Shown one piece after another: positions 1 to 11,970 of a stretch of DNA of 64,000 nucleotides; within the stretch, counting starts at the first letter, position 1; the number at the start of each line of letters is the position of its first letter. Below the pieces are notes generated by a model. It was not told the DNA's origin. It saw only the letters and a list, made by a program, of their open reading frames with translations, and made no database searches. The position numbers were made by a program, and so were the translations under genes. Source of the stretch: Amanita rubescens (lineage: Eukaryota > Basidiomycota > Agaricomycetes > Agaricales > Amanitaceae); NCBI GenBank assembly GCA_015039365.1, contig WION01000016.1:124001-188000 (forward strand), in the 5' to 3' direction.

Positions 1-1739
1 TGTCTTTTCAGTATCTCGCAAATGACAATGATCTACAGGCCACGCGCTGGGATAATTATCTGCATATCTTTGATCCCAAAATCCATTGGTTTAGTCTAAT
101 CTATTCACTCATAATCGTTGTATTCCTTTGCATCATGGTGTCCATGATATTGTTGAGGAGTGTGAATAGAGATGTGCGTGGTATAATTTTTGTTTGTGTA
201 AATGATACCTATTCCCCTCCCCTCCAGATATCCCGCTATAACGCAATTGACCTCAGTGTAAGGTTCACGTAAGAAGCTTCACATCGTAGCTTTCGCTCAA
301 ATCAACTTGCAGGAGGATGTTCAAGAAGACTGGGGATGGAAGCTTGTTCACAGTGAAGTATTCCGAAACCCAAATAACCCCCTTGTCCTGTCAGTCATGG
401 TGGGCAATGGCTCCCAGTTGTGCGCCATGGTCGGAGTCACACTTGGTACGAAGTCTGCTTTGGTGTATTCAGCGCAGCTCTCTCATCTTACCTACAGTTT
501 TTGCCTTGCTCGGTTTCCTCTCGCCTTCCAACCGTGGATCGCTTGCTACGGTCATGATGATATGTTGGACGTTCTTTGGAAGGTGAGCTCCGTGATGTAC
601 TCGAAATTGGATCTCATATTGCGACAGTATTGGTGGCTACATTTCAAGTCGATTGTATGTTACTCTGGGTGGGACAGACCGTCGGAAGAATGCCTTCTTG
701 ACTGCAACTATCTTACCAACGTGAGTTCACAGTTATCTCGCCAGATAGATTACCGAGTGACTCGAAATAGAATCGTTTTTATGATCGTTTTCTTTTTGAA
801 TTTCTTTTTGCTTATGGCCGGTTCATCTGGGGCTGTACCGTTCGGTGAGGTGCAGGCTTCTGAAGATGGACAATCACTAATTCGGTGCAGGGACCATGCT
901 ACTCATCGTCTTGATGTGGTTTGGGATTTCGGCTCCATTATCCGCCATTGGATCTTATTTCGGTTCCAAGCACGGCGTACGTGAACGCATGATACGTGTA
1001 ATCGAAATTTTGACCAGTCATTCAGGTCGTGAAACACCCTGTTCGCGTCAACCAGATACCCCGTCAGATACCCCCTACCCCAAAGTACCTACGTCCATGG
1101 GTAAATCGATCACTCGCGTATAACTTGGCCATACTCATAATTCTCTTTTAGGTCGCCGCGATATTAGGCGGCTTACTACCGTCCGGTAAAAAGTACACCT
1201 TAGTATTTCTGGCTTATCGCTGATTGTTGCTACAAGGCGCTGCATTTGTCGAGCTATACTTTATCATGTCCAGCTTATTCGCCTCGCGCGCATACTATGC
1301 CTTTGGATTTGTAGCCCTAACTGCGACAGAGGTTTCCCTTACAGTGGCGACTGTTTCAATTCTATTCACATACTTCAACCTTTGTGCAGAAGAGTATCGG
1401 TAAGCCATGTTTGCGTAGGCTGGTTCATGCTGATTCCACCATGCTGTGCAGATGGCATTGGAGATCCTTCATAGTTGGAGGCGGTAGTGCATTCTGGGTG
1501 CTATGCTATGGACTATATTACTGGATATCACGCATATCACTTGACTCGCTCTCAGGCGTCGTGCTATATCTTGGCTACCTATTCCTCATCGCACTCCTCG
1601 ATTTCCTCGTCACGGGTAAGGATATGATCTATTTCTTGGACTGCAGAGTGACGCTGACAGGACACCGTCAGGGACTATTGGATTCTTAGCATCTTATTGG
1701 GCGGTTCGCAGAATTTATAGCTCCATCCGTATTGATTAG
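1..1739 (+). CDS. TM9SF/EMP70 (nonaspanin) family membrane protein, 3' part
   Basis: The gene enters from the left edge, so the lumenal N-terminal domain is missing. Spliced exons give the multi-pass C-terminal half of a transmembrane-9 superfamily protein. Recognisable family segments are HWFSLIYSLIIVVFL, the loop EDWGWKLVHSEVFR, FALLGFLSPSNRGSLATVM, SSGAVPF, WFGISAPLSAIGSYFGSKHG, PRQIPPTPKYLRPW and ELYFIMSSLFASRAYYAFGF. Clear introns include 984-1029 and about 1614-1663. The last exon reads GFLASYWAVRRIYSSIRID before the stop at 1737-1739. Family members act in Golgi/endosomal sorting and in adhesion or copper homeostasis. The usual C-terminal KxD/E Golgi-retention signal appears here as R-I-D. 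The downstream neighbour is convergent, only 60 bp away. The family call is firm; the orthologue (TMN1, 2 or 3 type) is not resolved. Confidence 0.93.
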
Positions 1740-1799
1740 TTAGTTATCATGTAAAGGGTAATTCCCGCTAACGACTCTATCGTACGAAGGACACTAGGC

Positions 1800-3424
1800 T
1801 TATGGTTTCAGCGCTAATACAAGTAGTTTATCTTTGCCAGCGCGGAGAATAGCCATTCTATTATCAATTAAATGTTGTCTGGACAGCATAAAGTGAACGT
1901 CGAGAACGGGTGAATTATTGAGATATAGACCGCGGGCTTGAACCAACATCCTGGCTGCGGCTGGAGATTGTGAGATTTTTAGTACGACCACATTGAAAGA
2001 ATGCTTACAATTGGAGGTAACAAGACCGTGTTTAGCGATCAACTTGGGGAGCGGTGTATGGAATGCGTCATGCTCATCTACTAAAATGAGACGGGGGTCA
2101 TCCTTGAACGCATGAATGACGTCGTCTGCTCTCATGGTGCAATAGTCAGAACCAAAAAATAACTTGGTCATTGTTTCAGCGTGAATTAATCCCTCGCCTG
2201 TTCCATTAAATTGGCACATGGAAGGACGATCATGAGGATGCTACGTACGTCCATGGACCATTTCAGTCACTTCCGCGGCTAGACGGCGTTGCGCTATCCG
2301 TTTGTCTGGTTGAGGCTGATGCCAGCGGAAATAAATTGAGAGCAAAAACGAGAAAATTGAAATGCATGCCAACCTCATGTGTCTTAACGATATCCGCAAT
2401 CTCCGACAAGGGCAACAGAGTGAACATCTTCAGATACTTTTCGACGTCCGCGTCTGTCACTTTGATAAAGTACTGTGGAGGGTGGTTAGGGAAGGTAAGC
2501 TTGTGGTTGCTGGCGCTACGTACCTGGTAAAAATCAAATATACTGGTGAGGCCTGGATCGAGCCATACAGCATTTCCTGCACTCTTTCCAAACTTTTCGC
2601 CAGTCGAAGTTGTCAACAGCGGCGTGGTTATTCCAAACACGTTGATGGCTTCTGTACCCGCCGCAGCCGTTTTAGCAATGAGCTCCAATCCGGCTACGAT
2701 ATTTCCCCATTGATCCGAACCGCCGACCTGTATTGAACAACCGTGGTGTTTGTGTAAATGATAAAAGTCATAAGCTTGGAGTAGTTGGTAAGTGAATTCT
2801 GTAAATGAAATGCCCTGTTGAGAGTCGAGCCGTGCTTTTACACTTTCCCTGCTGATCATTGCGCTGATGCGAGCGTGTACGCCGACCGTGCGTAAGAAGT
2901 CGAGCATGGTGAAATGTTGATGCCATTCAAGGTTGCTCATGACATGAGGTGGTAGAGACGTGGAATGATGAATGTTTGGAAGTTTCTGTGATGCATAGGA
3001 GGAAGCACGAGCGAAAAAGCCGCGTATGCTTTCAGGCGAGTCTGGAGACATTGTCTTCAACATGCTGAACGTCCGCGAGCTGTCGCTCGGTAGTGCGTCC
3101 GGAGGGGTCACCGATGCGACCAGTTGCGCCACCTATGAGCGGGATGATCGTATGACCGTGCAACCTGAAATGGAAAAGACACAAGAGAGGAAGGAGGTGG
3201 CCTATGTGAAGAGAGCGTGCTGTAGGATCGATGCCCGCATAAACCGTGCGAGACGCCGTGCCAAGAGCCAATTCCAAATCATGCGATCTAGTCACATCTT
3301 GAATGAAACCACGGTTTTTGAGCTCACGGAGGAGAGAGAAGGATCGTCGCTGGAAGCGGGTGACCTGCCACGTCCAACGAGGCAACATTTGAAAATAATT
3401 AGCGTGACTAAAAAAAGCCCACAT
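1800..3424 (-). CDS. MSY1: Mitochondrial tyrosyl-tRNA synthetase (apparent frameshift)
   Basis: This class I aminoacyl-tRNA synthetase charges mitochondrial tRNA-Tyr. The nucleotide-binding HIGH motif is in SLHIGHLLPL, followed by GGATGRIGDPSGR. Substrate motifs include QLLQAYDFYHLH and GGSDQWGNI, and the KMSKS-like loop is KFGKS. An S4-like RNA-binding tail ends the protein. Three coding blocks lie at about 3424-3035, 3060-2379 and 2317-1800, the last containing one more intron that splits HG from EGLIHAETMTK. The first two blocks join without room for an intron: the frame changes by one base near 3032-3060, inside a segment that otherwise reads as continuous protein. An Arg-rich N-terminus after the ATG at 3388 (MLPRWTWQVTRFQRRSF) looks like a mitochondrial presequence; the ATG at 3424 is the longer choice. 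It is divergent from RPS23. Confidence 0.9.
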
Positions 3425-3674
3425 ATATCCGCACACACTGGCGTTTCCGCGTCTGCCACAACCTTCCTTAGTCGCCCCACTTAGTTCTTGTGTACTCCTT
3501 CCGTCCCACAGCAGCAGAACACACGAACAGAAAGAGCAACGCGCATCGTCACGTGCAGGTAAGGCTAGATCACATGCAACTCGGCAAAAACCGTAAAATG
3601 CTACAGTTTTGGAAATAAGGTTTTGCGACGGTCACTGACGGACCCCTCTAAATCCATCCTCGTCGACAGCAAGA

Positions 3675-4317
3675 ATGGGCTGTATGTCCTCCTCTCTTCA
3701 TATCGTAGCCATGTACTGACCGGCGTATGCAGCCAACAAACCCCGTGGACTTCAAGCAGCGCGCAAGCTCCGTACATCCCGCCGTGAAAACCGCTGGGTT
3801 TGTATAAGCGCCGCTATCGTTATGACTTACTAAACAGACCGGTATCGTGCAGGCGGACAAGAGCTACAAAAAGCGTGCATTGGGAAATATTTACAAGACG
3901 TCACCAACTGGTGGTTCTTCCCATGCAAAAGGCATTGTACTTGAGAAAGTCGGTGTCGAGGCAAAACAGCCCAACTCTGCCATCCGTAAATGTGTACGTG
4001 TACAATTGATCAAGAACGGCAAAAAAGTCACTGCTTTCGTTCCGGTGAGTACAAATTTTACTGCTACGCCTACATGACGCTCATGTGTCATAGAACGACG
4101 GTTGTCTCAACTTTGTTGATGAGAACGATGAAGTGCTCATCTCTGGCTTCGGTCGTCGGGGTAAAGCCAAGGGTGATATTCCTGGAGTGCGGTTCAAAGT
4201 TGTAAAAGTTTCTGGTGTGGGTCTTCTTGCGCTATGGAAGGAAAAGAAGGTTTGTGTTCTGGCAACCAGTGCATTTGCGTTTGCTGATTCCCTGTCCAGG
4301 AGAAGCCAAGATCATAA
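3675..4317 (+). CDS. RPS23: 40S ribosomal protein S23 (uS12)
   Basis: uS12 sits at the decoding centre of the small subunit. Five exons assemble a full-length cytosolic uS12. The first coding exon is only 7 nt (ATG GGC T, 3675-3681). It is followed by an intron ending GTATGCAG and then by [21 protein letters not shown]. Later exons give [20 protein letters not shown], with the proline that is hydroxylated in this family, then [30 protein letters not shown] and the terminal EKPRS, stop at 4315-4317. The intron before WADKSYKK carries a good branch-point-like TACTAAA. There are four introns in about 640 bp, which is typical of ribosomal protein genes in basidiomycetes. It shares a 250-bp divergent promoter with MSY1. 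Confidence 0.96.
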
Positions 4318-4458
4318 ATACTGCTTTGGAGCAATTTACTTACCATGTGTTTCTATTCATTATGTTCGACTCTACATTTCATAGTATGAGTACCGCGAGA
4401 ATTTGATTGGCCATATGGACCTTTGGGTGACACAGGAGGGGCTTGATAAGCGCACACC

Positions 4459-5786
4459 ATGTCCTTTCGCCGTGCCGTACCTCCTCCTCCTCCTCGTAGA
4501 GCGAATGCAGGAGATGTACCGGCAGCGAGCATACGGATCGTATAGCCAATCTCAGTATAAATGATAACTGTGGACCACCCCCACCCATTCCTTACCACAC
4601 CCGTCCTTCTTCAAATCAGCTTGCACGAGCCCTCGCTCGTCGTCCTCCACCTCCCCCAGTTAAGCGCAACCAGCAACCGGATTCTGATCCCCAGCCCACG
4701 AAACGCCGCTTACCACCTCCACCTCCCCCGTTACCAACCCCTCCACCTGAGCCAGTACAAGAACTGGTCTATAGCAACGAAGAAACCCATCATGACGACG
4801 CATGCATCGAGTGCTACGATTTTTCTGCAGTAGACGCACATGCTGCTCAGTTTCCCCGCCAAACTGTAACGTCCCTTGATGAACTCGCGTACTCGCTTAC
4901 TTCGCCTTTCTCTTCCGAAACTGAAAAGGCGCGCGCGATCTTCACCTGGCTCCATCATAACATCGCCTACGATGCCGTGTCGTTCCTCTCCGGCAACATC
5001 AGAGCACAATCCCCAGATGCCACCCTTTCAAGTGGGCTTGCCGTATGCGACGGATATGCAGGTCTATTCAGCGACCTCGCCAAGCGCTCGGGATTACAGG
5101 CACATAAAGTCACTGGGCATGGTAAAGGCTACGGATATCAAGCTCTCGCACCCGGTCAGCCTACTCCTCTTTACCAGGGCAACCACGCATGGAACTCTGT
5201 CTTAATGGACGGAGAATGGCGCCTCATCGACGCTTGCTGGGGTGCAGGCTTCCTCAACGGATCTTCCTATACCCAAAGCTTTTCACCACGCTTCTTTACA
5301 TCTTCGCCCGCCGAGTTTGGCAAGCGTCATTACCCTGATGACCCTTCTTATCAACTTGTGTCCGAGGAGTTAGGCGGGCCGGTGTCTTGGCAGGACTACA
5401 TACTAGCCCCTGAAGGTCCTCAGCTCTTCAGAGATTTCTACACTGTTAACCTCTCCCCTGAATTCCTGCAACCTGCTTCTCAGCATCTCAAAAAGGGGCA
5501 GCCAGCGAGCTTTCATGTATTCAAAAGATGCCAACACATGTCAACGGCAGAAGAGGATAATTACGTTTATTTCTTACATCACGATAACTCACAAATACCT
5601 TTACAACGGAATGCCGAAGGTGGATGGAGCGTCACTATTCCTGTCGTCAGAGGCGAGGTCAAGCTATGTCACCTGCAGACACTCAACGGCCGTGATGCCC
5701 TTGGCATCACTATCCGGCAATTTACCTCGTCGATCGGTCGCTCCGCCATGTCATGGCAAGGACTTGTAGCATGGTCTGTTGTATAA
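4459..5786 (+). CDS. Transglutaminase-like (KY/CYK3-type) domain protein
   Basis: Two exons: 4459-4495 codes MSFRRAV plus a proline run, a 50-nt intron (4496-4545, GTAGAG...TATAG) follows, and the rest is one open frame to 5786. The N-terminal third is proline-rich and Arg-rich, with several PPPPP stretches likely to bind SH3 or WW domains. The transglutaminase-like fold follows: LAYSLTSPFSSETEKARAIF, with Cys in GLAVCDGYAGLF, His in YQGNHAWNSV and Asp in WRLIDACWG, matching the Cys-His-Asp triad order. Proteins of this type (kyphoscoliosis peptidase, yeast Cyk3) are linked to cytoskeleton and cytokinesis. Whether this one is enzymatically active is not shown. The C-terminal third is a beta-rich region of unknown role. 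It ends 79 bp from the convergent CDS1 gene. Confidence 0.85.
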
Positions 5787-5865
5787 CCCAGCCATACCCG
5801 TAGAGGAGTAGCATATATCATATCATTTACGTTCCCCCTTGTGCGGTCCCTATTAGTACTACCTA

Positions 5866-7957
5866 TCATGGAATGACAACACCTTGTCCCGACAAATACT
5901 TTTTAAGATCAGCCAGCAATTCAAGCTGTTCATCCGTCGTCAGTCCGCTGACAATAGTCTGCAGAATGCTGCCAACAGTAACGTGATGTTCGCGAATTAG
6001 ACTGCTGTAGTACACGTAGGTGAACACTCCCATGAGGAATCTTACGCGCAAGTCAGGATACAACGATGCTAATACAGATTGATTAGCTACTTACTGGCAG
6101 TCCATCCTGTCCGTCATGCCTCCATGACCGGGGATACTATGACCAAAGTCCTTGATGTTGAATGCCCGCTTGAAACCGGAAGCAAAGAACCCGCCGAATG
6201 GTGCAACCAAAGATGCGAAGCACGACATGAAAAGGAGATGTAGTTGATATGGTGCGTAGGAAATAGTCGCGACAGGTCGACCTAGCTGTTAAAAAAATAT
6301 CAGTATTTTCCAATGATAGATAACATATTAATCGTACCAGGCTAGAGAACAGCGTTGCCACTGGCTTCCATAGTCCCACCTCGCGCCATAGGAAGATGGG
6401 GTTAGGCATGCACTGTATAGAGCTCCAGGCATCGACTCCGAGGTCATGGACTGGGCATATCATGTAGTTGAATCGCATGAAGTACGTTCCCCATAGTACT
6501 CCAAAAATAATTGTAGACCAGAACGCGCCAACAAAGCCCTCAACGGTCTTCTTCGGAGACAATTTGATCAAGGGAGTACGACCGAGAGTGATACCCCATA
6601 TATAGGCGAATACATCGTTACAGATGACAAGTGATGCGGGTACCCAGAACCAAATAAGACCTTCCAGGATATTATTGACAATGAAGTGGCTATTGCCGAT
6701 CAACGGGCGTTCCGATGGTAAGATTCTCGGCTCACCTAGACACAACGATGAGCAAGAGACTCATGTGAACCCAACAGAATAATCCGAATTGCTGTTTGAG
6801 GTAGCCCTTCTTGAGTGACATAACAAAACCCATGAATCCGATCGTGTATAACGTGAAACTGATCATGCGATGATTCGTTGCAAATGGAAGTAATTGAGCA
6901 TCGGCGAATACGACATGCTGTGTAGATGACATATCGGTCAAGCTCCGCACATGCATAAGCATGGTATAGCTTACCTTAAAATAATAGATGATGCTTTCGC
7001 CGTACAGGAAATAGTTCGTGACAGCAAAGAAATACCAGTTAAGAGTTTTGCTCCAGGGATCCTTGGTGTTCAAGCGCTCTGGGTCATCTGACTCTGGAGT
7101 CGTCGATTTGAGCGAGAACAGCGCTGTAACTTCACGATAGACTAATGTTTGACACAGCATTACTAGGAGGATCAGGTATGTGTGTCCCAAAAGTAACAGC
7201 GCTGGCGAACCGATCGTAAACCATGATGCGGCGGAAATGGATAGCGAACATACCAATGAAACCACCGATCATTATGAACGTCCATAGAGTTCTGGTCAAA
7301 AAGCTTTGAAACTTTTTACTTTTCTCGGTTTCCTTTGAGCTAGGTGTTGGACCAGGAGTCTCCGTGGTTCTAGGCTTTGCAGGGTCTACGGATTTCAACA
7401 TCGGGTCTCGCCGTTTGGGCGGGTTTTGGCTGGATAAATCGCCGACCTTAGCTGGCCGTTGTGAAAGTAGTGCCGGCTTCTTGTCGTATGTCTCTCGATG
7501 TGCAGGTGGCGGGGGAGGATCATACGCTTTGCCATTCGGTAGCGATTCATCGGCGGCGGTGGTCATGGCAGGTTCACTCGTTTCACTCGTGCCTGGTTTC
7601 GGCAGCGAAGGTGGGAGCGAGGTCACGTCAGAAGGAGCTGGTATATCTAATTCTGACTGTGATGACGGATCTTGCCCAGAAAGTCGTTTAGCTTGCTTGG
7701 CCGCGGCCTTTTCGCGCTGCCTCCTCTCCTCGCGAGCAAGCTTTTGCGCCTTTTTAATAGCCGACTTGGACGGCTTTGAAGGAAGTTCCGGCTGCCTAAG
7801 CGAAGATGAGAGTCGAAAACAAGCGAGAATCAATGCGTAGGCACATTGAGGCCTCTACCGAATCAGTCAGAACCTCTTCGTCACTTTCTTCGCCTGTCTC
7901 GACAGCCAATGCATCGTAAGCGGTCTTGGAAGCGATGGTCGTGTGAGAGGAACTCAT
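5866..7957 (-). CDS. CDS1: Phosphatidate cytidylyltransferase (CDP-DAG synthase)
   Basis: The enzyme converts phosphatidic acid and CTP to CDP-diacylglycerol, the precursor of phosphatidylinositol and phosphatidylserine, in the ER membrane. A long charged N-terminal cytosolic region ([19 protein letters not shown]..., then a Lys/Arg/Pro-rich stretch) precedes multiple membrane segments. Family signatures are clear: [39 protein letters not shown], and the catalytic signature [20 protein letters not shown] followed by GMTDRMDCQ. About seven introns of around 50 nt interrupt it, and all exon joins keep frame. The start ATG at 7957 is the first in the exon and is followed by an acidic stretch. 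TOP1 ends 135 bp upstream on the same strand. Confidence 0.95.
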
Positions 7958-8092
7958 GGGAAGGAATAAAAGGGTCAATGACAGGGCTAATATTTATAGT
8001 ATACTAGTTATGGCACACGCGAAGCTCGGCAACAAACAACCCTGCACGTAAATCTATACAACACGTATGTATGTACTACTACTACCAGTATC

Positions 8093-11000
8093 TTAGAACT
8101 TCCATTCAGTGTCTGCCTCCATAGCCCAAGGAACTGTTGAAACGTTGACACGTCAGCTGATAGCCTGCTGCGCACTAGTGCCAACTTACATTTAGTAAGC
8201 AAAGTCTTCGAGAATATCTTTTCAATCGGCACGTCATGAGCTTTGCACCACGCCGCTGTGATACTGTCTCGGTGTCAGTAAAATTAAAATAACATTCCTT
8301 GGCAAAACCAACCGAGGGTCTAAATAATTGATTTTACTGCGTCGTACTATTAGCATCATCCACTGTAGCGTCTGCGTACAACTCACCTTGTGCCCAGAGC
8401 AACTTCCTTCCCCGCATCACGGTCTACGATCTGAAGCTTGAATGATTTGATTTTCTCCGTGAGCTTGGCGATCGCCTCTTCAATCTTCTCCGTCGGCCGA
8501 TCCCTTTTCAGGGACGCCTTTCCCGTGCCGCGTTCCTTGGTCAATCGCTTGAACTCTTCTTCTATGGCTTCTATTCGTTCATTAAGAACCGAGTCCTTGT
8601 TTGGCTTTTTGCCTTCTTCTTCAAGTTTCTCATTATCTTTGGCAAACTTCTTTTCTGCCTTCTCAATCTCCTTTGCTTTCAAGCCTTCTTCATGTTCCGC
8701 AATCCACTCGTCATCCAAATCCGACTCATCGTCCACGTACTTCTTGTTCTTCTTGAGCTTCGGCTCCACGACGAACAATGCATGTCGGAGTTTCATCCGC
8801 TCATATTTAAATGCACGGTGCTAGAAGTGTGGATAATCAGGTATTGAATGACACGAATGCTGCCTGCATACCTTGTTGCGCATCTTCTCCATAGTTTGGT
8901 CGTGGGTCTTGGGCACGCTCCTTTGATGGTTACAAAGAATGGCTACCCATCGATTCGCCTTGTTGTATGCATTCAGTTTCTCTTGCAATGATGCGCCCTC
9001 TAGTTTATCTTTTTCCTCGTCCAAGAGACGTTGGAAAGTGATAGATGCATTGAATGTACGGAAAACTTTGGCCGTTAATCCCTTCATCTCAGAAGTCAGG
9101 TGTTTGTTAAGCGAACCCGTCTGTAAGATTGTCAGGGCCTCAGAAATAAACTATTTGACTATCCTTACCGTCACACGGTCAAAAAGGTTGTCATCTTCAT
9201 TCTTGTTTTCCTTAAATATGCGTATATTCTTGAATATTTGCGCATCTACCTGGACTCGATTGTAGTATCGTATCGAGTCTTTACCCAGGAAGTCAAAGAT
9301 GATATAGTCCGGTGACTCCAGAGTGACGTGTTCGCAACGAAGCGAGCAACAGCCAACGGTATCTGCTTCATCTTCCCCTTTCTCGTTACCAGCTCTCAGA
9401 GCAAGCTTATCGATGAAGTACATGGCAGTTGCCCTCTGACGTTCTGCCATTATTTTGGATTTGAGGTCACGGGTGTAATTTTGTCGTATACGATCGACGT
9501 GATCCTACAAAACGTGAAATCGTGCATATGGCCAGGGTTCAGTAAACGCTTACTTTCAGTTCACGTGCCTTTTCAAACTTTTGCATGTCACTCTGGCTTT
9601 TGAGCGTGCTGCCAGCGGCTAAGAAGACATACTTGTGGTTGCCATTAACGTTTTCTATCCAGTTTGCAAGCCAGGTAACAGTATTGTCATGTATGATTGA
9701 CTTCCATTGTCCTGGAACGTTTGGGACTGGTATCGGGACTCCCGCGCCGATATTGACTGTGATGTCTTCTGGACGCACGCGAAACTGAAAAATAAACGGG
9801 TAAGCGTTTCGAACACATTAATTGTATAGTTGTACCTTGAGAGCACCCTTCTTAGGATGTTCACCACGGCCTCGAAAGAGTCCTGGCGGTTCGACTCTAA
9901 AGTTCCCGACCTTTTCCTTACGTCCGTCAAGAAGGCACGTCATGTATTTGGCTTCCATCTCTTCTTTCGCTTTCTTTAGTTCCTTCTTTTCAGCGGCGCT
10001 CAGAGCCTTCTTCTTAGCCTTTTCGGCTTCAAAGTATTCAAACATAGGCCTAAAATCACACAAAGCAAAATCGGTGACATTGATGTTGTTCTGCTGTAAA
10101 AAGCTTATTAGATGTGCAGCACGAGGATGATTATTCCACTAACAGGTGGATACATCTTCAAGACTTTCTTCCAGTCCTCGAAAAAGTTCTTTTGGAATGT
10201 AGCGTCTTTCGCGTGATCAGTCTCCAACATTGCTGCAAAGAAGCCAGCAACTTCCTCAGATGCTGGAGGCAAACGAAGCTCTTTGCCTGAATGGGAGTCC
10301 GTTGACGATTCACCCTGATCAATTCGACAAAAAGCATACCATCGTATTTCATCTTCACATGTGAAGGTAGAGGTTCATAAGGGGGAGGAAATATAAGGCC
10401 GTTGTGCTCGAGAGTCTGCCACTTAATGGTACCATCACCGTTAGGGTTTTCCGAGTCCCACCATCTATACACCTCTGCTTCCTCTTCCTCCTTTTCTTTC
10501 TTCTTTCCCTTGGTTTGAGAAGCTTCTTCCCCTTCGCCCTTCTTTGAGGCCTTGCTTGTCCGCTTCTTGGGTTGAGGGGTCTCGGTATCCGATGCTTCTT
10601 CTTGTTTCACCTTCTTTGAGCGGGGTTTAGCCTTGGGTTTCTTTGGCTGATCAACCAACATGGCGTCTTCATCCTCCTCTTCCGCCTTGAGCTTTCGCTT
10701 ACGAGAACCAGCAGCTTTCTTTGGCGCGGATGGCTTCCCGTCATCCGAGCTCTCTTTAATCTTCTTCTTGGGAGGCTTCTTGGCCTTTCCATTCGTGGGT
10801 GCACGTGTCTTTGTTCCATTTAAATGGACGCTATCTTCGTCGTCATCACTGTCCTCAACTTTGACCTTCCGCGGCTTAGCAGCGGCACCATTGACACGCT
10901 TCTTGGGCGGCGAAGATGCAAGAGGAACATCGTCTTCGCTTGAAGACTCGCTCGTCTCCTTCTTACGTTTGAAACCGCGGGAGGAGGAGGAGGGGGTAGG

Positions 11001-11236
11001 ATGTGTGGCCTCTGACTGGAGGAAGGACGGTAACCAAATAGGTGTAAGCTAAGTCATACGCGAGAGTCTAGTGCACGTACCAGTGGCATATCGTCATCGC
11101 TTAAGGAAGAATCGTCGTGGTCGCTGTCAATGGTACGTTTGCCGTTGGTGGAAGCGATTTGCCGCTGAGACCCGTTCCGAGACTGAGATGCAAGGGGAAC
11201 ATCGTCGTCCGAATAATCGTCAGAAACACTAGACAT
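8093..11236 (-). CDS. TOP1: DNA topoisomerase I (type IB)
   Basis: A nuclear enzyme that relaxes supercoils through a 3'-phosphotyrosine intermediate. The N-terminus (about 250 residues) is acidic/basic low complexity with several Lys-rich nuclear localisation candidates. The core begins [18 protein letters not shown]. Catalytic positions are visible: Arg in [20 protein letters not shown], Lys in [12 protein letters not shown], Arg in [15 protein letters not shown] and His in [11 protein letters not shown]. The active-site Tyr is in [15 protein letters not shown], split by an intron after the CG of the Arg codon. A charged coiled-coil linker ([20 protein letters not shown]) precedes it. The last exon reads [13 protein letters not shown], stop at 8093. 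All exon joins keep frame over 3.1 kb. It is divergent from NDUFB3 (273 bp between start codons). Confidence 0.96.
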
Positions 11237-11509
11237 CTAGGGAAATATACAGCTGAGGAAAATTAGAACTCTATGGGTATCGTGGAGGGCAGAGAAAGAT
11301 GAAATAGCTAAGGGGAGAGGAAGGGGTGAGAGGGTGGGTCAAGTACAACAGGCATTCATCAAATTTGAACAAGTTGAAGCAACCGGCCCTAAAGTGCCAG
11401 GTCACGGTTCCATCCCTTTTTCCTCGGTCAGATCCACCACTCAGTGTTCCGTTCAAGGTTGGTTCACGTTTGTCTTACTGCCTTTTTTCACCTGTTCACC
11501 CGTTTCAGC

Positions 11510-11716
11510 ATGTCCAACCTTCCCCTTTATAAAGATCCTTGGGCCAAGAGGGAAGCGTGGCGTAAACACCCCGTTTTCTCAAATCGCGCGATGTTCCGCA
11601 ACCTGTTTCCCGGCTTCGGCATTGCTGTCGTAGCGTTCACCGCCTATGTCATTGGGGATAACCTGTACTCCAGTTCGCACAGCCAGGAATCTGCGCATCA
11701 ATCCGCGCATCACTAA
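11510..11716 (+). CDS. NDUFB3: NADH:ubiquinone oxidoreductase subunit B12 (NDUFB3)
   Basis: A single-exon gene for a 68-residue accessory subunit of mitochondrial complex I. The family core is obvious: YKDPWAKREAWRKHPVFSNR, then a predicted transmembrane helix GFGIAVVAFTAYVIGDNLY and a His/Ser-rich tail. Length and topology match fungal NDUFB3/NB2M orthologues (a short matrix N-terminus, then one membrane span). The ATG at 11510 directly precedes SNLPLYKDPW, and upstream ORF extension lacks an ATG. It shares its promoter with TOP1. Confidence 0.93.
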   Translation: MSNLPLYKDPWAKREAWRKHPVFSNRAMFRNLFPGFGIAVVAFTAYVIGDNLYSSSHSQESAHQSAHH

Positions 11717-11970
11717 AGAGGATGGGTGTGTTACGTTGCTTCCCGGTCCCTGTCAATAATGCTCAGCAGGCACTCAGTGCGACTTTCGGAGTTAATACTC
11801 TTTTGGGACTCCGCATCGGACTACGCCTGTCACAATAGCCGTTTCGGTATTATTTGACCCCTGTGGGCGCTTCTCCAATGCACAATAGAAGTTATGTAGG
11901 CGCCTCGAGATAATCGATAACACAGTTGTTGTATATCTAAAGTGGTAACAAAAATCTTTCTATATATGGA
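11717..11970. other. Intergenic region between convergent NDUFB3 and ILV1
   Basis: About 250 bp between two convergent genes. I see no ORF, repeat or RNA gene in it. It presumably holds both 3' UTRs and polyadenylation signals. Confidence 0.6.

Noticed and set aside
4450..4570. Apparent frameshift between the MSFRRAVPPPPP start and the transglutaminase frame
   Set aside because: A 50-nt GT-AG intron (4496-4545) joins the two frames exactly.
10660..11052. Long plus-strand ORF opposite the TOP1 N-terminus
   Set aside because: It is the antisense shadow of a Lys/Glu-rich exon (Ser/Phe-rich translation), with no family resemblance.
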